A stretch of DNA of 64,000 nucleotides from Pseudorhizobium pelagicum (GCA_000722615.1 JOKI01000002.1:95114-159113), one strand, 5' to 3'. Shown: positions 24,474 through 33,063, numbered from the stretch's first letter. Numbers and translations are program-made. The notes: generated from the letters alone by a model not told the origin.

Positions 24474-24813
24474 GCGGGCCGGTTCCAGGCACATCGCGCT
24501 GGTCGCCATCACGGCGGCCTTCGTTTTCATCGTCGCGGTCACGGCCTTTGCCGGCGAGCAACAGCAGGAGATCTCCATGAGCAACCACCCCTATGTCGGC
24601 CTCTGGATCACCAAGGACGAGCACATCCGCCACGAGCTTCTGGCGAACGGCCGCTATATCGAGGCGCGCGGCAACCGGGAGCGGGCCTACACGGGCGAGT
24701 ATCGGGTGAACGGCAACCACATCGACTACAAGGACGACACCGGCTTCCTCGCCGACGGGGAGTTCCGCAAGGACGTGCTTTATCACGCGGGGATGGAGCT
24801 GGTGCGGGGGTGA
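24466..24813 (+). CDS. Atu4866-family protein, exported
   Basis: A 115-residue protein whose C-terminal 80 residues match the Atu4866 family, named from Agrobacterium: SNHPYVGLWITKDEHIRHEL, then RYIEARGN and GEYRVNGNHIDYKDDTGFLADGEFR. A structure of the family exists as a small beta-barrel, but its ligand and function are unknown as far as I recall. Here the domain is preceded by a hydrophobic N-terminal segment (about residues 9-28, VAITAAFVFIVAVTAFAGEQ), so the protein is probably exported. If translation began at the internal MSNHPYV it would be cytoplasmic. It overlaps the upstream small gene and is probably regulated by the divergent AraC protein. Confidence 0.85.
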   Translation: MAERAGSRHIALVAITAAFVFIVAVTAFAGEQQQEISMSNHPYVGLWITKDEHIRHELLANGRYIEARGNRERAYTGEYRVNGNHIDYKDDTGFLADGEFRKDVLYHAGMELVRG

Positions 24814-24861
24814 GTTGGGGCGGATTGATACCCCCCAGGGGATGTATTATCTTCAGCGTCA

Positions 24862-25286
24862 ATGAAGCGCGTTGTGCTTGACACGAATGTTTTGGCGGCT
24901 GGCTTCCGGAGCCGTAAGGTGCGTCCTTCGCGGTTCTTCAAATCGTGGCGAGCCGTCAGATCATGCCAATCGTCACCGTCGCTCTGTATCTCGAGTATGA
25001 GGCTGTGCTCAAGCGCGAGGAACAAGCAGCTGTTCATGGTATGACATCAACGGAAGTGGACAGAGCGTTGGCGGGTTTTCTGACCTTGGCGGAGATGATC
25101 GACGTTCGTTACCGTTGGCGGCCAAAGCTGTCCGATCCGAAGGACGAGCTTGTCTTTGAAGCGGCTGTAAACGGGCGAGCCGATGCTCTGGTGACGCATA
25201 ACGTTCGCGACTTTGCGCAAGCGAAGGACGAGTTTGGACTTCGTGTGATGCGGCCAAGGGAGTTGTTGGAGGAACTGAGGACATGA
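24862..25286 (+). pseudogene. PIN-domain toxin, frameshifted
   Basis: A PIN-family toxin gene split by a single-base loss. The first frame gives MKRVVLDTNVLAAGFRSRK, the typical start with the first catalytic Asp (LDTNVL). After about codon 19 (24916-24920, AAGGTGCG where AAGGGTGCG would keep frame), similarity continues in another frame: MPIVTVALYLEYEAVLKR, then LVFEAAVNGRADALVTHNVRDF with the remaining acidic residues. Together they form a full-length protein of about 140 residues of the putative toxin component, PIN family. Either the toxin is inactivated or this is a sequence error. The stop overlaps the antitoxin start (ATGA), the usual toxin-first order in this subfamily. Confidence 0.85.
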
Positions 25287-25564
25287 GCAGCAATACCTAT
25301 CCCTTGAAGCTTCCTGCTTCCATCAAGGCTGCCGCTACCCGACTGGCCAAGGAGGACGGCGTGTCGCTCAATCAGTGGATCGCCTCAGCCGTTGCCCAGA
25401 AAGTCGGTGCGGTCGAAACCGCTGCCGAATTTCTCGGCAAGCGGACAGCGAATGCCACGCCAGACGACTTCAGCAAGGCACTGGAGAGCGTCCCCGGCAA
25501 TCCGCCCATGAACGGCGACGAATTGCCCGAAGGTTGGACCAAGCCCCAGGGCGACAAGGCGTAG
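25283..25564 (+). CDS. Ribbon-helix-helix antitoxin (HicB/Arc-like)
   Basis: A 93-residue protein with an N-terminal ribbon-helix-helix DNA-binding domain: YPLKLPASIKAAATRLAKEDGVSLNQWIASAVAQKVG. The C-terminal tail, rich in Pro, Asp and Gly, probably wraps around its toxin. This family is usually annotated as a HicB-like antitoxin and accompanies PIN-family toxins. Its ATG overlaps the toxin stop by four bases. With the toxin frameshifted, the antitoxin remains open, which fits loss of selection on the toxin but retention of the harmless partner. It ends 5 bp from the convergent ade gene. Confidence 0.82.
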   Translation: MSSNTYPLKLPASIKAAATRLAKEDGVSLNQWIASAVAQKVGAVETAAEFLGKRTANATPDDFSKALESVPGNPPMNGDELPEGWTKPQGDKA

Positions 25565-25568
25565 CCAT

Positions 25569-27269
25569 TCACCCGATCAACTCGAACCTGTCCACGTCCA
25601 CCATGCCCCTGTCCGAAATCTTCAGGTGCGGGATGACCGGCAACGGCAGGAAAGCGACCTGGAGGAAGGGTTCTTCCAGCGTGGTGCCCAGCGCATAGGC
25701 GCATTGGCGAAGGCCATGGAGGGTGTCCCGCACCACCTCGTAGGGCTCGAGGCTCATCAGGCCCGCCACCGGCAGGGCGATCTCGCCGGTCACCTTGCCA
25801 TCCTCGACGACGACGAAGCCGCCGTTGATCTCGCCGAGGCGGTTGGCGGCGAGCGCCATGTCGTCCTCCGAGACCCCGACGACGCAGATGTTGTGGCTGT
25901 CGTGGCCGACGGTGGAGGCGATCGCGCCCTTCTTCAGCCCGAAACCCTGGACGAAGCCGTTGGCGTGGTTGCCGTTCTTGCCATGGCGCTCGATGACGGC
26001 GACCTTGATGATGTCGCGGTCGAGATCGACGCCGGCTTGGTTGCCGGCGGCCGGCAGGCGAAAGCGGCGGTGCTCGGTGATGATCTTGCCGGGGATGACG
26101 CCCATCACCGGCGTTTCGTTCTCGCTGAAGGGCACGCCGAAGTGCATGGCCTGGACGGGGCGTGCCTTGACGCTGTCGAGCCCGACCGGGGCGACCGGCT
26201 TGCGGGTGGCAAAGAGGTCGTCAGTGACGCGGCGGCCGGCGGAAAAGACCATCTCTGCCTTGCAGTTTTCCAGGCTGTCGAGGACGACGAGATCGGCACG
26301 CCAGCCGGGGGCGACGAGGCCGCGGTCGCGCAGGCCGAAGGCGCGGGCGGCGGAGATGGAGGCGGCCCGGTAGATCGCCAGCGGCTCGACGCCATGGGCG
26401 ATCGCCGTGCGGATCATATAGTCGAGGTGGCCGTGCTCGGCGATGTCGAGCGGGTTGCGGTCATCGGTGCAGAGCGCCAGGAAGGGCGACAGGCGTTCGG
26501 TGATGATCGGCATCAGGGCGTGGAGATCCTTGGAGACGGAGCCTTCGCGCACCAGGATGTGCATGCCCTTGCGGATCTTCTCCATGGCTTCGTCTGCCGT
26601 CGTGCATTCGTGCTCGGTGCGGATGCCCGCCGACAGGTAGCCGTTCAGGTCGTTGCCGCGCAGAAGCGGCGCGTGGCCATCGATGTGGTCGCCGTAGAAG
26701 GCGTCGAGCTTGGCGAGGCAGCCCGGATCCTTGTGGATGACGCCCGGGAAGTTCATGAATTCCGCAAGGCCGATGACCTTCGGATGGTCGCGGAAAGGCA
26801 GAAGCTTTTCGATCGGCAGATCGGCGCCGGCGGTTTCCAGATGGGTCGCCGGCACGCAGGAGGAGAGCTGGACGCGGATGTCCATGATCGTCTGCTCAGC
26901 CGAATCGAGGAAGAAGCGGATGCCCTCTTCGCCCAGCACATTGGCGATCTCGTGCGGATCGCAGATGGCGGTGGTGACGCCATAGGGGAGGACGCAGCGG
27001 TCGAATTCATGCGGCGTGACCAGCGAGCTTTCGATGTGCAGGTGGGTATCGATGAAGCCGGGGACGATGATCCTGCCGGTCACATCGATCTCGGTGTCGC
27101 CCACATAGCTGCCGCCGGTGCCGACGATGCGGTCGCCGCAGATGGCGATGTCGGAGGCGACGAGCTCGCCGGTGACGAGGTCGAAGAAGCGTGCGCCCTT
27201 CAAGACGATGTCGGCCGGGATGCGGCCGGTGCCCTGGTCGATCAGCCGTTCGAGGCGGTTGCTCATCAT
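25569..27269 (-). CDS. ade: Adenine deaminase
   Basis: A 566-residue metal-dependent hydrolase that converts adenine to hypoxanthine in purine salvage. The amidohydrolase metal motif [12 protein letters not shown] is at 71-82, followed by [16 protein letters not shown], conserved in Ade enzymes. The C-terminal third holds [18 protein letters not shown] and [12 protein letters not shown], also specific for adenine deaminases as opposed to other amidohydrolases. The length is normal. Two adjacent ATG codons allow starts at 27269 or 27266. It stands alone on the minus strand between the RHH antitoxin and the SARP-like fusion gene. I see no purine-responsive riboswitch upstream. Confidence 0.95.
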   Translation of the reverse strand: MMSNRLERLIDQGTGRIPADIVLKGARFFDLVTGELVASDIAICGDRIVGTGGSYVGDTEIDVTGRIIVPGFIDTHLHIESSLVTPHEFDRCVLPYGVTTAICDPHEIANVLGEEGIRFFLDSAEQTIMDIRVQLSSCVPATHLETAGADLPIEKLLPFRDHPKVIGLAEFMNFPGVIHKDPGCLAKLDAFYGDHIDGHAPLLRGNDLNGYLSAGIRTEHECTTADEAMEKIRKGMHILVREGSVSKDLHALMPIITERLSPFLALCTDDRNPLDIAEHGHLDYMIRTAIAHGVEPLAIYRAASISAARAFGLRDRGLVAPGWRADLVVLDSLENCKAEMVFSAGRRVTDDLFATRKPVAPVGLDSVKARPVQAMHFGVPFSENETPVMGVIPGKIITEHRRFRLPAAGNQAGVDLDRDIIKVAVIERHGKNGNHANGFVQGFGLKKGAIASTVGHDSHNICVVGVSEDDMALAANRLGEINGGFVVVEDGKVTGEIALPVAGLMSLEPYEVVRDTLHGLRQCAYALGTTLEEPFLQVAFLPLPVIPHLKISDRGMVDVDRFELIG

Positions 27270-27372
27270 CGATCTCCGAATCCATTGCTTCGGGAAACTC
27301 TATCCCTATGAGCAGAGAAGGGGAAACCCTTGTGCCTGCTGCCGTTTGGGGAAGGCGCTATAAGGGCGAGCG

Positions 27373-28914
27373 CTAGATGCTTTTTTCGATCAGGAAGCGG
27401 GCGACGGTTTCAAGCGCCGTTACCCAGGCCGGCTCCTTGTCGACGAGGATGTGATTGCGGCTGTCGATCGGCACGAAATGGGCATCGGGAATGCCCGAGG
27501 CCAGTGCGCGGCCGAGCTCCAGCGGGATGCGCTGGTCGTGCCTGCTGTGAAGAACAATCGTCGGTGCCCGGACTTCGGCCAGCCGATGGCGGACGTCGAT
27601 GTAGCCGAAGGCATCCTGGAAGCGGGCGGCGTTCTTCGGCGAGGTCGTCTGGCGCTGGAATTCGTCGAACCAGTCGAGGTCTTCGGCGCTGGCATCGGGC
27701 ATGAAGGTCTTGGAAAAGATGTGGCGATAGGCGGGATTGTCGGTGCCCCAGCCGAGCTCCGTCAGCGTCAGCACCGCCTCGCGCCGGGCCTGTTCCTCGG
27801 CACTGGCGGTATGACGCCAGCCGGCGGCATAGCCGCTGACCAGGATCAGGCCGCTCACCCTTTCGGGATGGCGCACAGCATATTCGATCGACACGGCGGC
27901 ACCCTGGGAAATGCCGAGCAGCGGGAAGCGTTCGAGCTTTAACTTGTCCGCCACCACCTCCAGATCCTCGACGAAGGCGTCGAAGCTCAGGTCATTCACC
28001 TCCCAGTCGGAAAGGCCGCAGCCGCGCTCGTCATAGCGAATGAAGGTGCGCTGCTGGGCAATGGCGGCAAAGCTGCGGCCCCAGATCGGGCTCGACCAGT
28101 CGAACTCGAGATGGTTGAGCCAGTTGGCGGCCTTCAACAGCGGCGGCCCGGTGCCGATCGTCGCATAGGCGATCTTGGTGCCATCGGGAATGTCGCAAAA
28201 GCCGATGCGCTGGTTGCGAAGCGCCCGGCTTCTGGCGGTGATGCGCGGTGGCCTCTGCTGTCGCTCAGGTGAGGCTTGCGGACTGGCGACAACGGCTGCC
28301 GCGACCCGCGCGGCCTCGGCTGCGGATCGTTCGAAGGCTCCGGCGTTTTCCGGGTCGACCTCGCGCCAGAGCCGTAGCCATTTCTGTGCGGCGGCCGAAG
28401 TCGCATGGGGGAGTTTTGCCAGCCGCTTCAGCACCTCGGCGCGTGCGGCCTCGGCATCCTCGCGTTCGGCGACGAGCCAAGCGTCGAACCGGTCGTCGCC
28501 GGCGCCGTCGAGCCCGTCGAGCAGGACAAGCGAAAGTTCCTGCGCCATCGCTTCCAGCCGCATCGATTCAACCGGTTCGGCATCCGGTCGCAATGCGGCG
28601 TGGATGTCGCGAATATCCACCTGCGTCCCTTCGAGGTCGAAGTGAACCCGCTCGCGGTCGGCGACAATACGGGAGCGGCCCGGCGTATCGACGATCTTTC
28701 GAAGCTTGGTCAGTGCCCAGCGCAGGGCAGCCTTTGGATCGTCCGGCACATCCCACAGCAGTTCGCACAGCCGCTCCCGGCGATGTGGTCGTCCGGTTGC
28801 AACAAGAAACGACAACAGCGCGCGCGCTTTCCTGGACGCCGGAAGTTCAACTTCGCGATCTCCAAGTGTGACGCGTAACTCGCCAAGCAGCGAAATCCGG
28901 ACTTCTTCCGGCAT
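27373..28914 (-). CDS. SARP-like transcription factor fused to alpha/beta hydrolase
   Basis: A 513-residue two-part protein. Residues 1-95 form an OmpR/SARP-type winged helix (RISLLGELRVTLGDREVELPAS, then RERLCELLWDVPDDPKAALRWALTKLRK), and about 100-200 look like a short BTAD-type helical domain. After a linker, residues 235-513 form an alpha/beta hydrolase with FCDIPDGTKIAYATIGTGPPLL, nucleophile Ser336 in LLGISQGAA, a probable acid in HSRHDQRIP and a His in DSRNHILVD. Such fusions occur in rhizobia, but their ligand is unknown. The hydrolase part may act as a sensor, binding or cleaving an ester signal that controls DNA binding. It is divergent from the P450 gene, a possible target. Confidence 0.85.
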   Translation of the reverse strand: MPEEVRISLLGELRVTLGDREVELPASRKARALLSFLVATGRPHRRERLCELLWDVPDDPKAALRWALTKLRKIVDTPGRSRIVADRERVHFDLEGTQVDIRDIHAALRPDAEPVESMRLEAMAQELSLVLLDGLDGAGDDRFDAWLVAEREDAEAARAEVLKRLAKLPHATSAAAQKWLRLWREVDPENAGAFERSAAEAARVAAAVVASPQASPERQQRPPRITARSRALRNQRIGFCDIPDGTKIAYATIGTGPPLLKAANWLNHLEFDWSSPIWGRSFAAIAQQRTFIRYDERGCGLSDWEVNDLSFDAFVEDLEVVADKLKLERFPLLGISQGAAVSIEYAVRHPERVSGLILVSGYAAGWRHTASAEEQARREAVLTLTELGWGTDNPAYRHIFSKTFMPDASAEDLDWFDEFQRQTTSPKNAARFQDAFGYIDVRHRLAEVRAPTIVLHSRHDQRIPLELGRALASGIPDAHFVPIDSRNHILVDKEPAWVTALETVARFLIEKSI

Positions 28915-29105
28915 TAATTAGCCCACTCTGATGTATTGAAATGACGATTCAACGAACTCCGCTATCAATACCACCTGCGTGACAACGGTGACAACAACGG
29001 TAGCCGAAGACATGGGCGTCACTCGAAACAATGCATCGTGGCAATCGGGCAGCTCAGACTGAGCTCCGACTGAAATTCGCTGCGGTCTGCCGATGGAGCA
29101 TGACC

Positions 29106-30323
29106 ATGAACTTACACGCATCGACACCCGCGCAAAGCCCGCTCGTGGTCGATCCATTCCAGCTGATGGACGATCCGCATGCGCGATTTGCAGCACTTCG
29201 CGAAGATCATCCCGTCATCAAGCTGGGCGAGGGCCATTTCATGGCGCTCAGGGCCTCGGATGTGCTCTCATTGCTGAACGATCCACGCACCGTGCAGATT
29301 GAAGGTGCGGATTATGTGCACCTGACCCGTATTCCCGAGGGCTTCACGTCGAGGCTGATGAAAGACACGATGCTGTTCAGCAACAGCGATGCGCATTGTG
29401 CCAAGCGTAGCCTGTTTGCGCGTTCGTTCGCATTCGCCAGCATGCGCTCGGCACAGCCCAAAATTCGTGCGGTTGCGGATGCCATGGTCGCACGACTGCC
29501 GCGCGGTGAAACCGTCGACATCTCGGAGCAGATGGCGGCGCGCCTGCCAGCCCTCATGATCGCCTCGATCCTCGGCCTTCCGGAATCGGAAGTCGATACC
29601 TTCGTTCTTCATGCCAACAATCTGGCCCGTGCCGTCTCGCCAATCTATCCGCTGGCGGATCATGAGCGTATCGAGGCTGCGGCTGAAGGGCTCTATCACT
29701 ATATCGAGGAACACCTTCGTCGCCGCCTGGCACGCCCTCAGCAGGATCTCCTTTCCGCCTTGGCCTCGAGCTGGAAGGTCGATCCGATGATCCCCTTCGA
29801 GAACCTGGTGCATCAGGTGATGACGATCGTCATCGGCGGCACGGATACGACAAGGGTGGCCTTTCCGACGCTGGTTGCGCTTCTGGCCCAGCATCCGCAG
29901 CAATGGGCCGCACTTCGTGCCAATCCGGATCTTGCAGCCGGCGCCGTCGCGGAAGCACTTCGCTACGAGCCGGCAGTGGCGTCGGTGCCGCGCTTCACCC
30001 TCGGGCCGGTCGGAGTGGGCGGCATTGCCGTGCCACCGGGGGTCATGCTGCGCGTCAGCATCATGTCGGCGATGCGCGATCCAGAGCTTTATGCCGATCC
30101 GGATGTCTTCAATATCGAGCGCACAGATCATCCCCGCCTGCACACCGCTTTCGGTCTCGGGCCGCATCGCTGCATCGGCGAAATGCTGGCCCGGCTCGAA
30201 CTGCAGGAAGCGCTGGGTGCGCTCTCGGCCGCTTTCTCCAGCATCGCGCTGGAGGAAAAACCACGGATGACCGGCTTCGGCGGCATCCGGCAGATCACGC
30301 CGGTGCGCGTGACTCTGCATTAA
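29106..30323 (+). CDS. Cytochrome P450
   Basis: A 405-residue soluble bacterial cytochrome P450. The I-helix oxygen-activation motif is GGTDTT at 244-249, ExxR is E283-ALR286, and the haem loop FGLGPHRCIGE places the thiolate ligand at Cys356. Substrate is unknown. No ferredoxin or ferredoxin reductase gene is close, so redox partners must be encoded elsewhere. I took the ATG at 29106, 7 nt after TGGAG; an ATG two codons upstream overlaps that site. It is divergent from the SARP/hydrolase gene across 191 bp and is followed 95 bp later by a STAS-domain gene in the same direction. Confidence 0.93.
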   Translation: MNLHASTPAQSPLVVDPFQLMDDPHARFAALREDHPVIKLGEGHFMALRASDVLSLLNDPRTVQIEGADYVHLTRIPEGFTSRLMKDTMLFSNSDAHCAKRSLFARSFAFASMRSAQPKIRAVADAMVARLPRGETVDISEQMAARLPALMIASILGLPESEVDTFVLHANNLARAVSPIYPLADHERIEAAAEGLYHYIEEHLRRRLARPQQDLLSALASSWKVDPMIPFENLVHQVMTIVIGGTDTTRVAFPTLVALLAQHPQQWAALRANPDLAAGAVAEALRYEPAVASVPRFTLGPVGVGGIAVPPGVMLRVSIMSAMRDPELYADPDVFNIERTDHPRLHTAFGLGPHRCIGEMLARLELQEALGALSAAFSSIALEEKPRMTGFGGIRQITPVRVTLH

Positions 30324-30418
30324 CGAGGAAACGAACGACACGAAGCACCGCCAAGACCCCCACTCCGGTGGCGGATGGATGCGAAAAGCTTCGGCGATCA
30401 GGTGAAGGAAACACAACC

Positions 30419-30769
30419 ATGCATGTCAATTTCAAGAGGCTCCGCGACACCCTCATCATCGAGATTGCCGGCGCCGTCGATCGCTTTGCCGCCGGTCGGC
30501 TCCATGATGCCGTCAATGCGGCGATCCGTTCCGACTGCACGCACCTGTTGGTTGATCTTTCGGGTGCAACGTCGTTGACGCGCGCGGGGATCCGCGGGCT
30601 GGTCGTCGGTGCGCGACTGATGCGAAACCGGCACAGCGAGTTTCTCGTCAACGTCCCGGATCCGGTGATGCGAAGCGTGCTCGAGGCAACCGGGTTTGCT
30701 GATCTTCAGCGCGCCGTTCAGCGGGGCACGGCAGGCTCTGCCGTGTCGCTGCAGCACAAGGCTGCGTAA
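30419..30769 (+). CDS. STAS-domain protein (anti-anti-sigma-like)
   Basis: A 116-residue protein with a STAS fold: beta-strands LRDTLIIEIAGAVDRFAAGRLHDAV, then HLLVDLSGATSLTRAGIRGLVVGARLM and a C-terminal LEATGFADLQRAV. The region around SGATSLTRAGI corresponds to the phosphorylation-site loop of SpoIIAA-like antagonists (DxSxxxxxDSxG), but Asp and Ser are mostly replaced, with Ser/Thr at SLTRAG, so phospho-control may be lost or altered. No anti-sigma kinase is adjacent. It follows the P450 gene and is trailed by two perfect hairpins. The start is the ATG spanning 30419-30421; ribosome site AAGGAAACACAACC. Confidence 0.8.
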   Translation: MHVNFKRLRDTLIIEIAGAVDRFAAGRLHDAVNAAIRSDCTHLLVDLSGATSLTRAGIRGLVVGARLMRNRHSEFLVNVPDPVMRSVLEATGFADLQRAVQRGTAGSAVSLQHKAA

Positions 30770-30772
30770 CGA

Positions 30773-30792
30773 CGGGGTTCGTTCGAACCCCG
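30773..30792. terminator. Perfect hairpin after the STAS gene
   Basis: CGGGGTTCG (30773-30781), loop TT, CGAACCCCG (30784-30792). A perfect 9-bp stem starting 4 bp after the STAS stop codon. There is no T tract, so it may act as a 3'-end stabiliser or a factor-dependent end rather than a classical terminator. Confidence 0.6.
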
Positions 30793-30842
30793 CTTCGAAG
30801 GGCTGGCGGTTCAGCAGGACGCCGTGCTCCAGCGCCGCTTCA

Positions 30843-30878
30843 GACTGCCGGAAGGTTCCTCCAGTCCTTCCGGCAGTC
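30843..30878. terminator. Second perfect hairpin, 13-bp stem
   Basis: GACTGCCGGAAGG (30843-30855) and CCTTCCGGCAGTC (30866-30878) pair perfectly with a 10-nt loop. It lies midway between the STAS and DUF1127 genes. It could end the P450-STAS transcript or be part of a small RNA or of the DUF1127 leader. No T tract follows on either strand. Confidence 0.55.
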
Positions 30879-31002
30879 AAATACCTCCCGTCGCACGAGA
30901 TCCGCCGATGTCGCAGACGCCTCGAAGAGGGCGCCATCGACGCCGGCCGGTGAGGATCATCGTGCCGAAAAGTCGATTCAACGATCCACAAGGACCATAC
31001 CG

Positions 31003-31233
31003 ATGACGATGAGACCCATCACTGCGGAGGGCAGCTTCCGCGAGGCGCAGCATCTCCATCGCTTCGCCAGCCGCACGGCTGCCTTGCCTTACCGGGTACT
31101 CCTGGCGCTTGCGCGGTACATCCGAACCCGACGCGACTATGCAGCGCTGGGTGAAATGCAGGATTATCTCCTGGCGGATATCGGGCTGACACGCCTGGAG
31201 ATCAGCCGTGTTCAGAAACGGCATCGTGGCTAG
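31003..31233 (+). CDS. DUF1127 (YjiS-like) small protein
   Basis: A 76-residue protein ending in a DUF1127 domain: RRDYAALGEMQDYLLADIGLTRLEI (residues 43-67), the short Arg-rich helical motif abundant in Rhizobiales. Small DUF1127 proteins of Agrobacterium have been linked, as I recall, to phosphate and carbon metabolism through RNA turnover. The longer form here has an N-terminal extension of about 40 residues. The start follows ACAAGGACCATACCG with a modest ribosome site. Upstream lies a hairpin-rich 233-bp gap. Confidence 0.85.
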   Translation: MTMRPITAEGSFREAQHLHRFASRTAALPYRVLLALARYIRTRRDYAALGEMQDYLLADIGLTRLEISRVQKRHRG

Positions 31234-31462
31234 GCATGGCGGATCGCGCGCGATATCGTCATGCCTCCGGCGCGCTCTTGAACCACGAGGCCAAGTCGGC
31301 GGACCTGGCCAGTGCCTCCGGCATCTCGTTTGCCAGCTGTCTCGTGTCAGCGATGAGCCGCCGGAGGCCGGAACCACCGGCCAGCTGGGCTGCGGCGCGA
31401 CTGGTCCGGCAGGCCGCGAATTGGGCATAGGATGATGACGGCTGTTCGGCTAAAGTGGCGTC

Positions 31463-31708
31463 ATGAGTCCATCCTGGAAAGATCCCGTCGTCATCTCCAT
31501 CGGAGAGCCGCCTGCCGAAACCGCCATCGTCACGCTGCAGGCTGCCGCCTGGGCGCTGATCGACGACTGGCCCATCGAGGAGGGGCCGGCGCTCGATCTC
31601 GCCGTGACCGCCTGCACCGGCGTGATCGAGGGGAAGCGCAAGCCGGAGGAGGCGCGCCAGGCCTTCGTGGCCGCGGCGACCGAAGCGGGCATTCTCATTC
31701 GCGCCTAA
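31463..31708 (+). CDS. DUF982 small protein
   Basis: An 81-residue protein of the DUF982 family, common in rhizobia and often in many copies per genome. The pattern AAWALIDDWPIEEGPALDLAVTACTGVIEGKRKPEEARQAFVAAATEAGI fits the family, in which a W-P element, a conserved Cys and a C-terminal AA-EAG motif recur. Function is unknown. There is no membrane segment or signal peptide. It is followed 77 bp later by an SDR gene. The ribosome binding site is weak. Confidence 0.82.
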   Translation: MSPSWKDPVVISIGEPPAETAIVTLQAAAWALIDDWPIEEGPALDLAVTACTGVIEGKRKPEEARQAFVAAATEAGILIRA

Positions 31709-31785
31709 GCCCGTGGACGGTGATGTGATCGAAAAGGATCGCATCATCGCTGGACAGATCGGGACACGCTCCTATTTCCGGCCGG

Positions 31786-32463
31786 ATGAAACGCGCGATC
31801 ATCACAGGCGGTGCCGGCCTCATCGGTACAGGGTTGTGCTCGGCTCTTGCGGAGCAGGGTTACGAGGTGGCGTCCTTCGACGTCGAGCAGGGACCGGAAG
31901 GTGTCCGCCAGATCCACTGCGACGCGGGCGACGAGACATCCGTGACCGGCGCCTTCGAGGAGCTCGGCTGGGACAGCCTCGACCTTCTCGTCAACAATGC
32001 CGGGATTGCCGGGCCGTCCAACGGGCCGATTTCCGAGCTTTCGCTGACCGACTGGCGGCGCGTGACCGACAGCCATCTGACCAGTGCCTTCCTGATGACC
32101 CGGTCGGCGGTGCCGCTGATGGGCGAGGGCGCCTCGATCGTCAACATGGCCTCGACGCGGGCCTTCATGTCGGAACCGGAAACGGAAGCCTATGCCGCCT
32201 CCAAGGGCGGGCTGGTGGCACTGACGCATGCGCTGGCGGTCAGCCTCGGGCCGAAGATCCGGGTGAATGCGATCGCGCCGGGCTGGATTTCCGGCGAGGA
32301 GGACCTGCGGCCCATCGATCACGAGCAGCATCCGGCCGGGCGCGTCGGGCGGCCGCGCGACGTGGCCGAGGCCGTGCTCTATCTCGCCTCCGCCGGCTTC
32401 ATGACGGGCCAGGTGCTGACGCTCGACGGCGGCATGAGCCGCAAGATGATCTACGCTGAATAA
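31786..32463 (+). CDS. SDR-family oxidoreductase
   Basis: A 225-residue short-chain dehydrogenase/reductase. The cofactor motif reads TGGAGLIGTGL at about 7-17, followed by an acidic residue after strand 2 (ASFDVE), which suggests NAD rather than NADP preference. NNAG lies in LLVNNAGIAG, the catalytic Ser in VNMASTRAF, and YxxxK in YAASKGG. The C terminus LTLDGGM is typical of FabG-like SDRs. Substrate unknown. It stands just upstream of, and convergent with, the OhrR-like MarR gene (20-bp gap), with no strong ribosome site. Confidence 0.87.
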   Translation: MKRAIITGGAGLIGTGLCSALAEQGYEVASFDVEQGPEGVRQIHCDAGDETSVTGAFEELGWDSLDLLVNNAGIAGPSNGPISELSLTDWRRVTDSHLTSAFLMTRSAVPLMGEGASIVNMASTRAFMSEPETEAYAASKGGLVALTHALAVSLGPKIRVNAIAPGWISGEEDLRPIDHEQHPAGRVGRPRDVAEAVLYLASAGFMTGQVLTLDGGMSRKMIYAE

Positions 32464-32483
32464 ACGGGCTTCCGGACTGCTCG

Positions 32484-32924
32484 TCAGGTTTCCGTGCGTA
32501 CAGCCTCGGTGAAGGTGCGGATCTGTTGATTGAAGGCCGAGAATTCGGCCTTCGTCATGCCGGATCGCTCCATCAGCGAGTCACCGAGACATTTGCTCTC
32601 GCGGATCAATGCCCGGCCCGCCTCTGTCAAAGACACATGGACCTGTCGTTCGTCGACCGTGCCGCGCATTCGCTGGACGAGGCCCGCCTGCTCCAGCCGC
32701 TTGACCGGCGGGGTGATGGTGCTCGATTCCAGCGACAGCCGTTCGGCGATGGCGCCAATGGTGATCCCGTCGTTCTCTCCCAGGGCGGATAGAACGAGAT
32801 ACTGCGGATAGGTGATGCCCATGCGGTCGAGCATCGGCTTGTAGAGCCGGTTGATGGCGATATGCGCGGTGTAGAGCGAGAAGCAGAGTTGGTCATCCAG
32901 TGGGTAGACGGCGTTATCGGGCAT
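32484..32924 (-). CDS. MarR/OhrR-type redox regulator
   Basis: A 146-residue MarR-family regulator close to OhrR. The N-terminal PLDDQLCFSLYTAHIAINRLYKPMLDRMGITYPQYLVLSAL matches the OhrR pattern, including the conserved reactive Cys in DQLCF (about residue 14) and the Tyr residues that lower its pKa. The wing has GTVDERQVHVSLTEAGRAL. The family senses organic hydroperoxides or other oxidants through that Cys. The start MPDNAVYP was chosen over an upstream extension that would run through the operator-like repeats. It is divergent from the haloperoxidase-like hydrolase, with three TATCGCGATA-type sites between them. No ohr gene is adjacent, which is unusual for OhrR itself. Confidence 0.88.
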   Translation of the reverse strand: MPDNAVYPLDDQLCFSLYTAHIAINRLYKPMLDRMGITYPQYLVLSALGENDGITIGAIAERLSLESSTITPPVKRLEQAGLVQRMRGTVDERQVHVSLTEAGRALIRESKCLGDSLMERSGMTKAEFSAFNQQIRTFTEAVRTET

Positions 32925-32984
32925 GCCTTGTTCTTTCAGTTTCAGCCTGGAAGCGGTGTCAGCGTCTCCATAGCACAAAAAAGA

Positions 32985-33063
32985 TATCGCGATAAATAAA
33001 ACTCTGGACAAAGTCTGCGCCACCCGCTAGCTTTTAGTTATCGCGATAAGGAATGTCGCGATA
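32985..33063. promoter_or_regulatory. Three TATCGCGATA palindromes, candidate MarR operators
   Basis: The gap between the OhrR-like regulator and the hydrolase gene contains TATCGCGATA at 32985-32994 and 33039-33048 and the near-copy TGTCGCGATA at 33054-33063. The first two are perfect 10-bp palindromes, each followed by AAA or AAG. The pair at 33039 and 33054 are spaced 15 bp. They most likely bind the MarR-family protein and control both genes. This differs from the classical TACAATT-type OhrR box I recall. Confidence 0.72.

Noticed and set aside
24900-24930. Programmed frameshift signal in the PIN toxin gene
   Set aside because: No slippery heptamer or downstream pseudoknot is apparent, so a simple one-base loss is the simpler reading.
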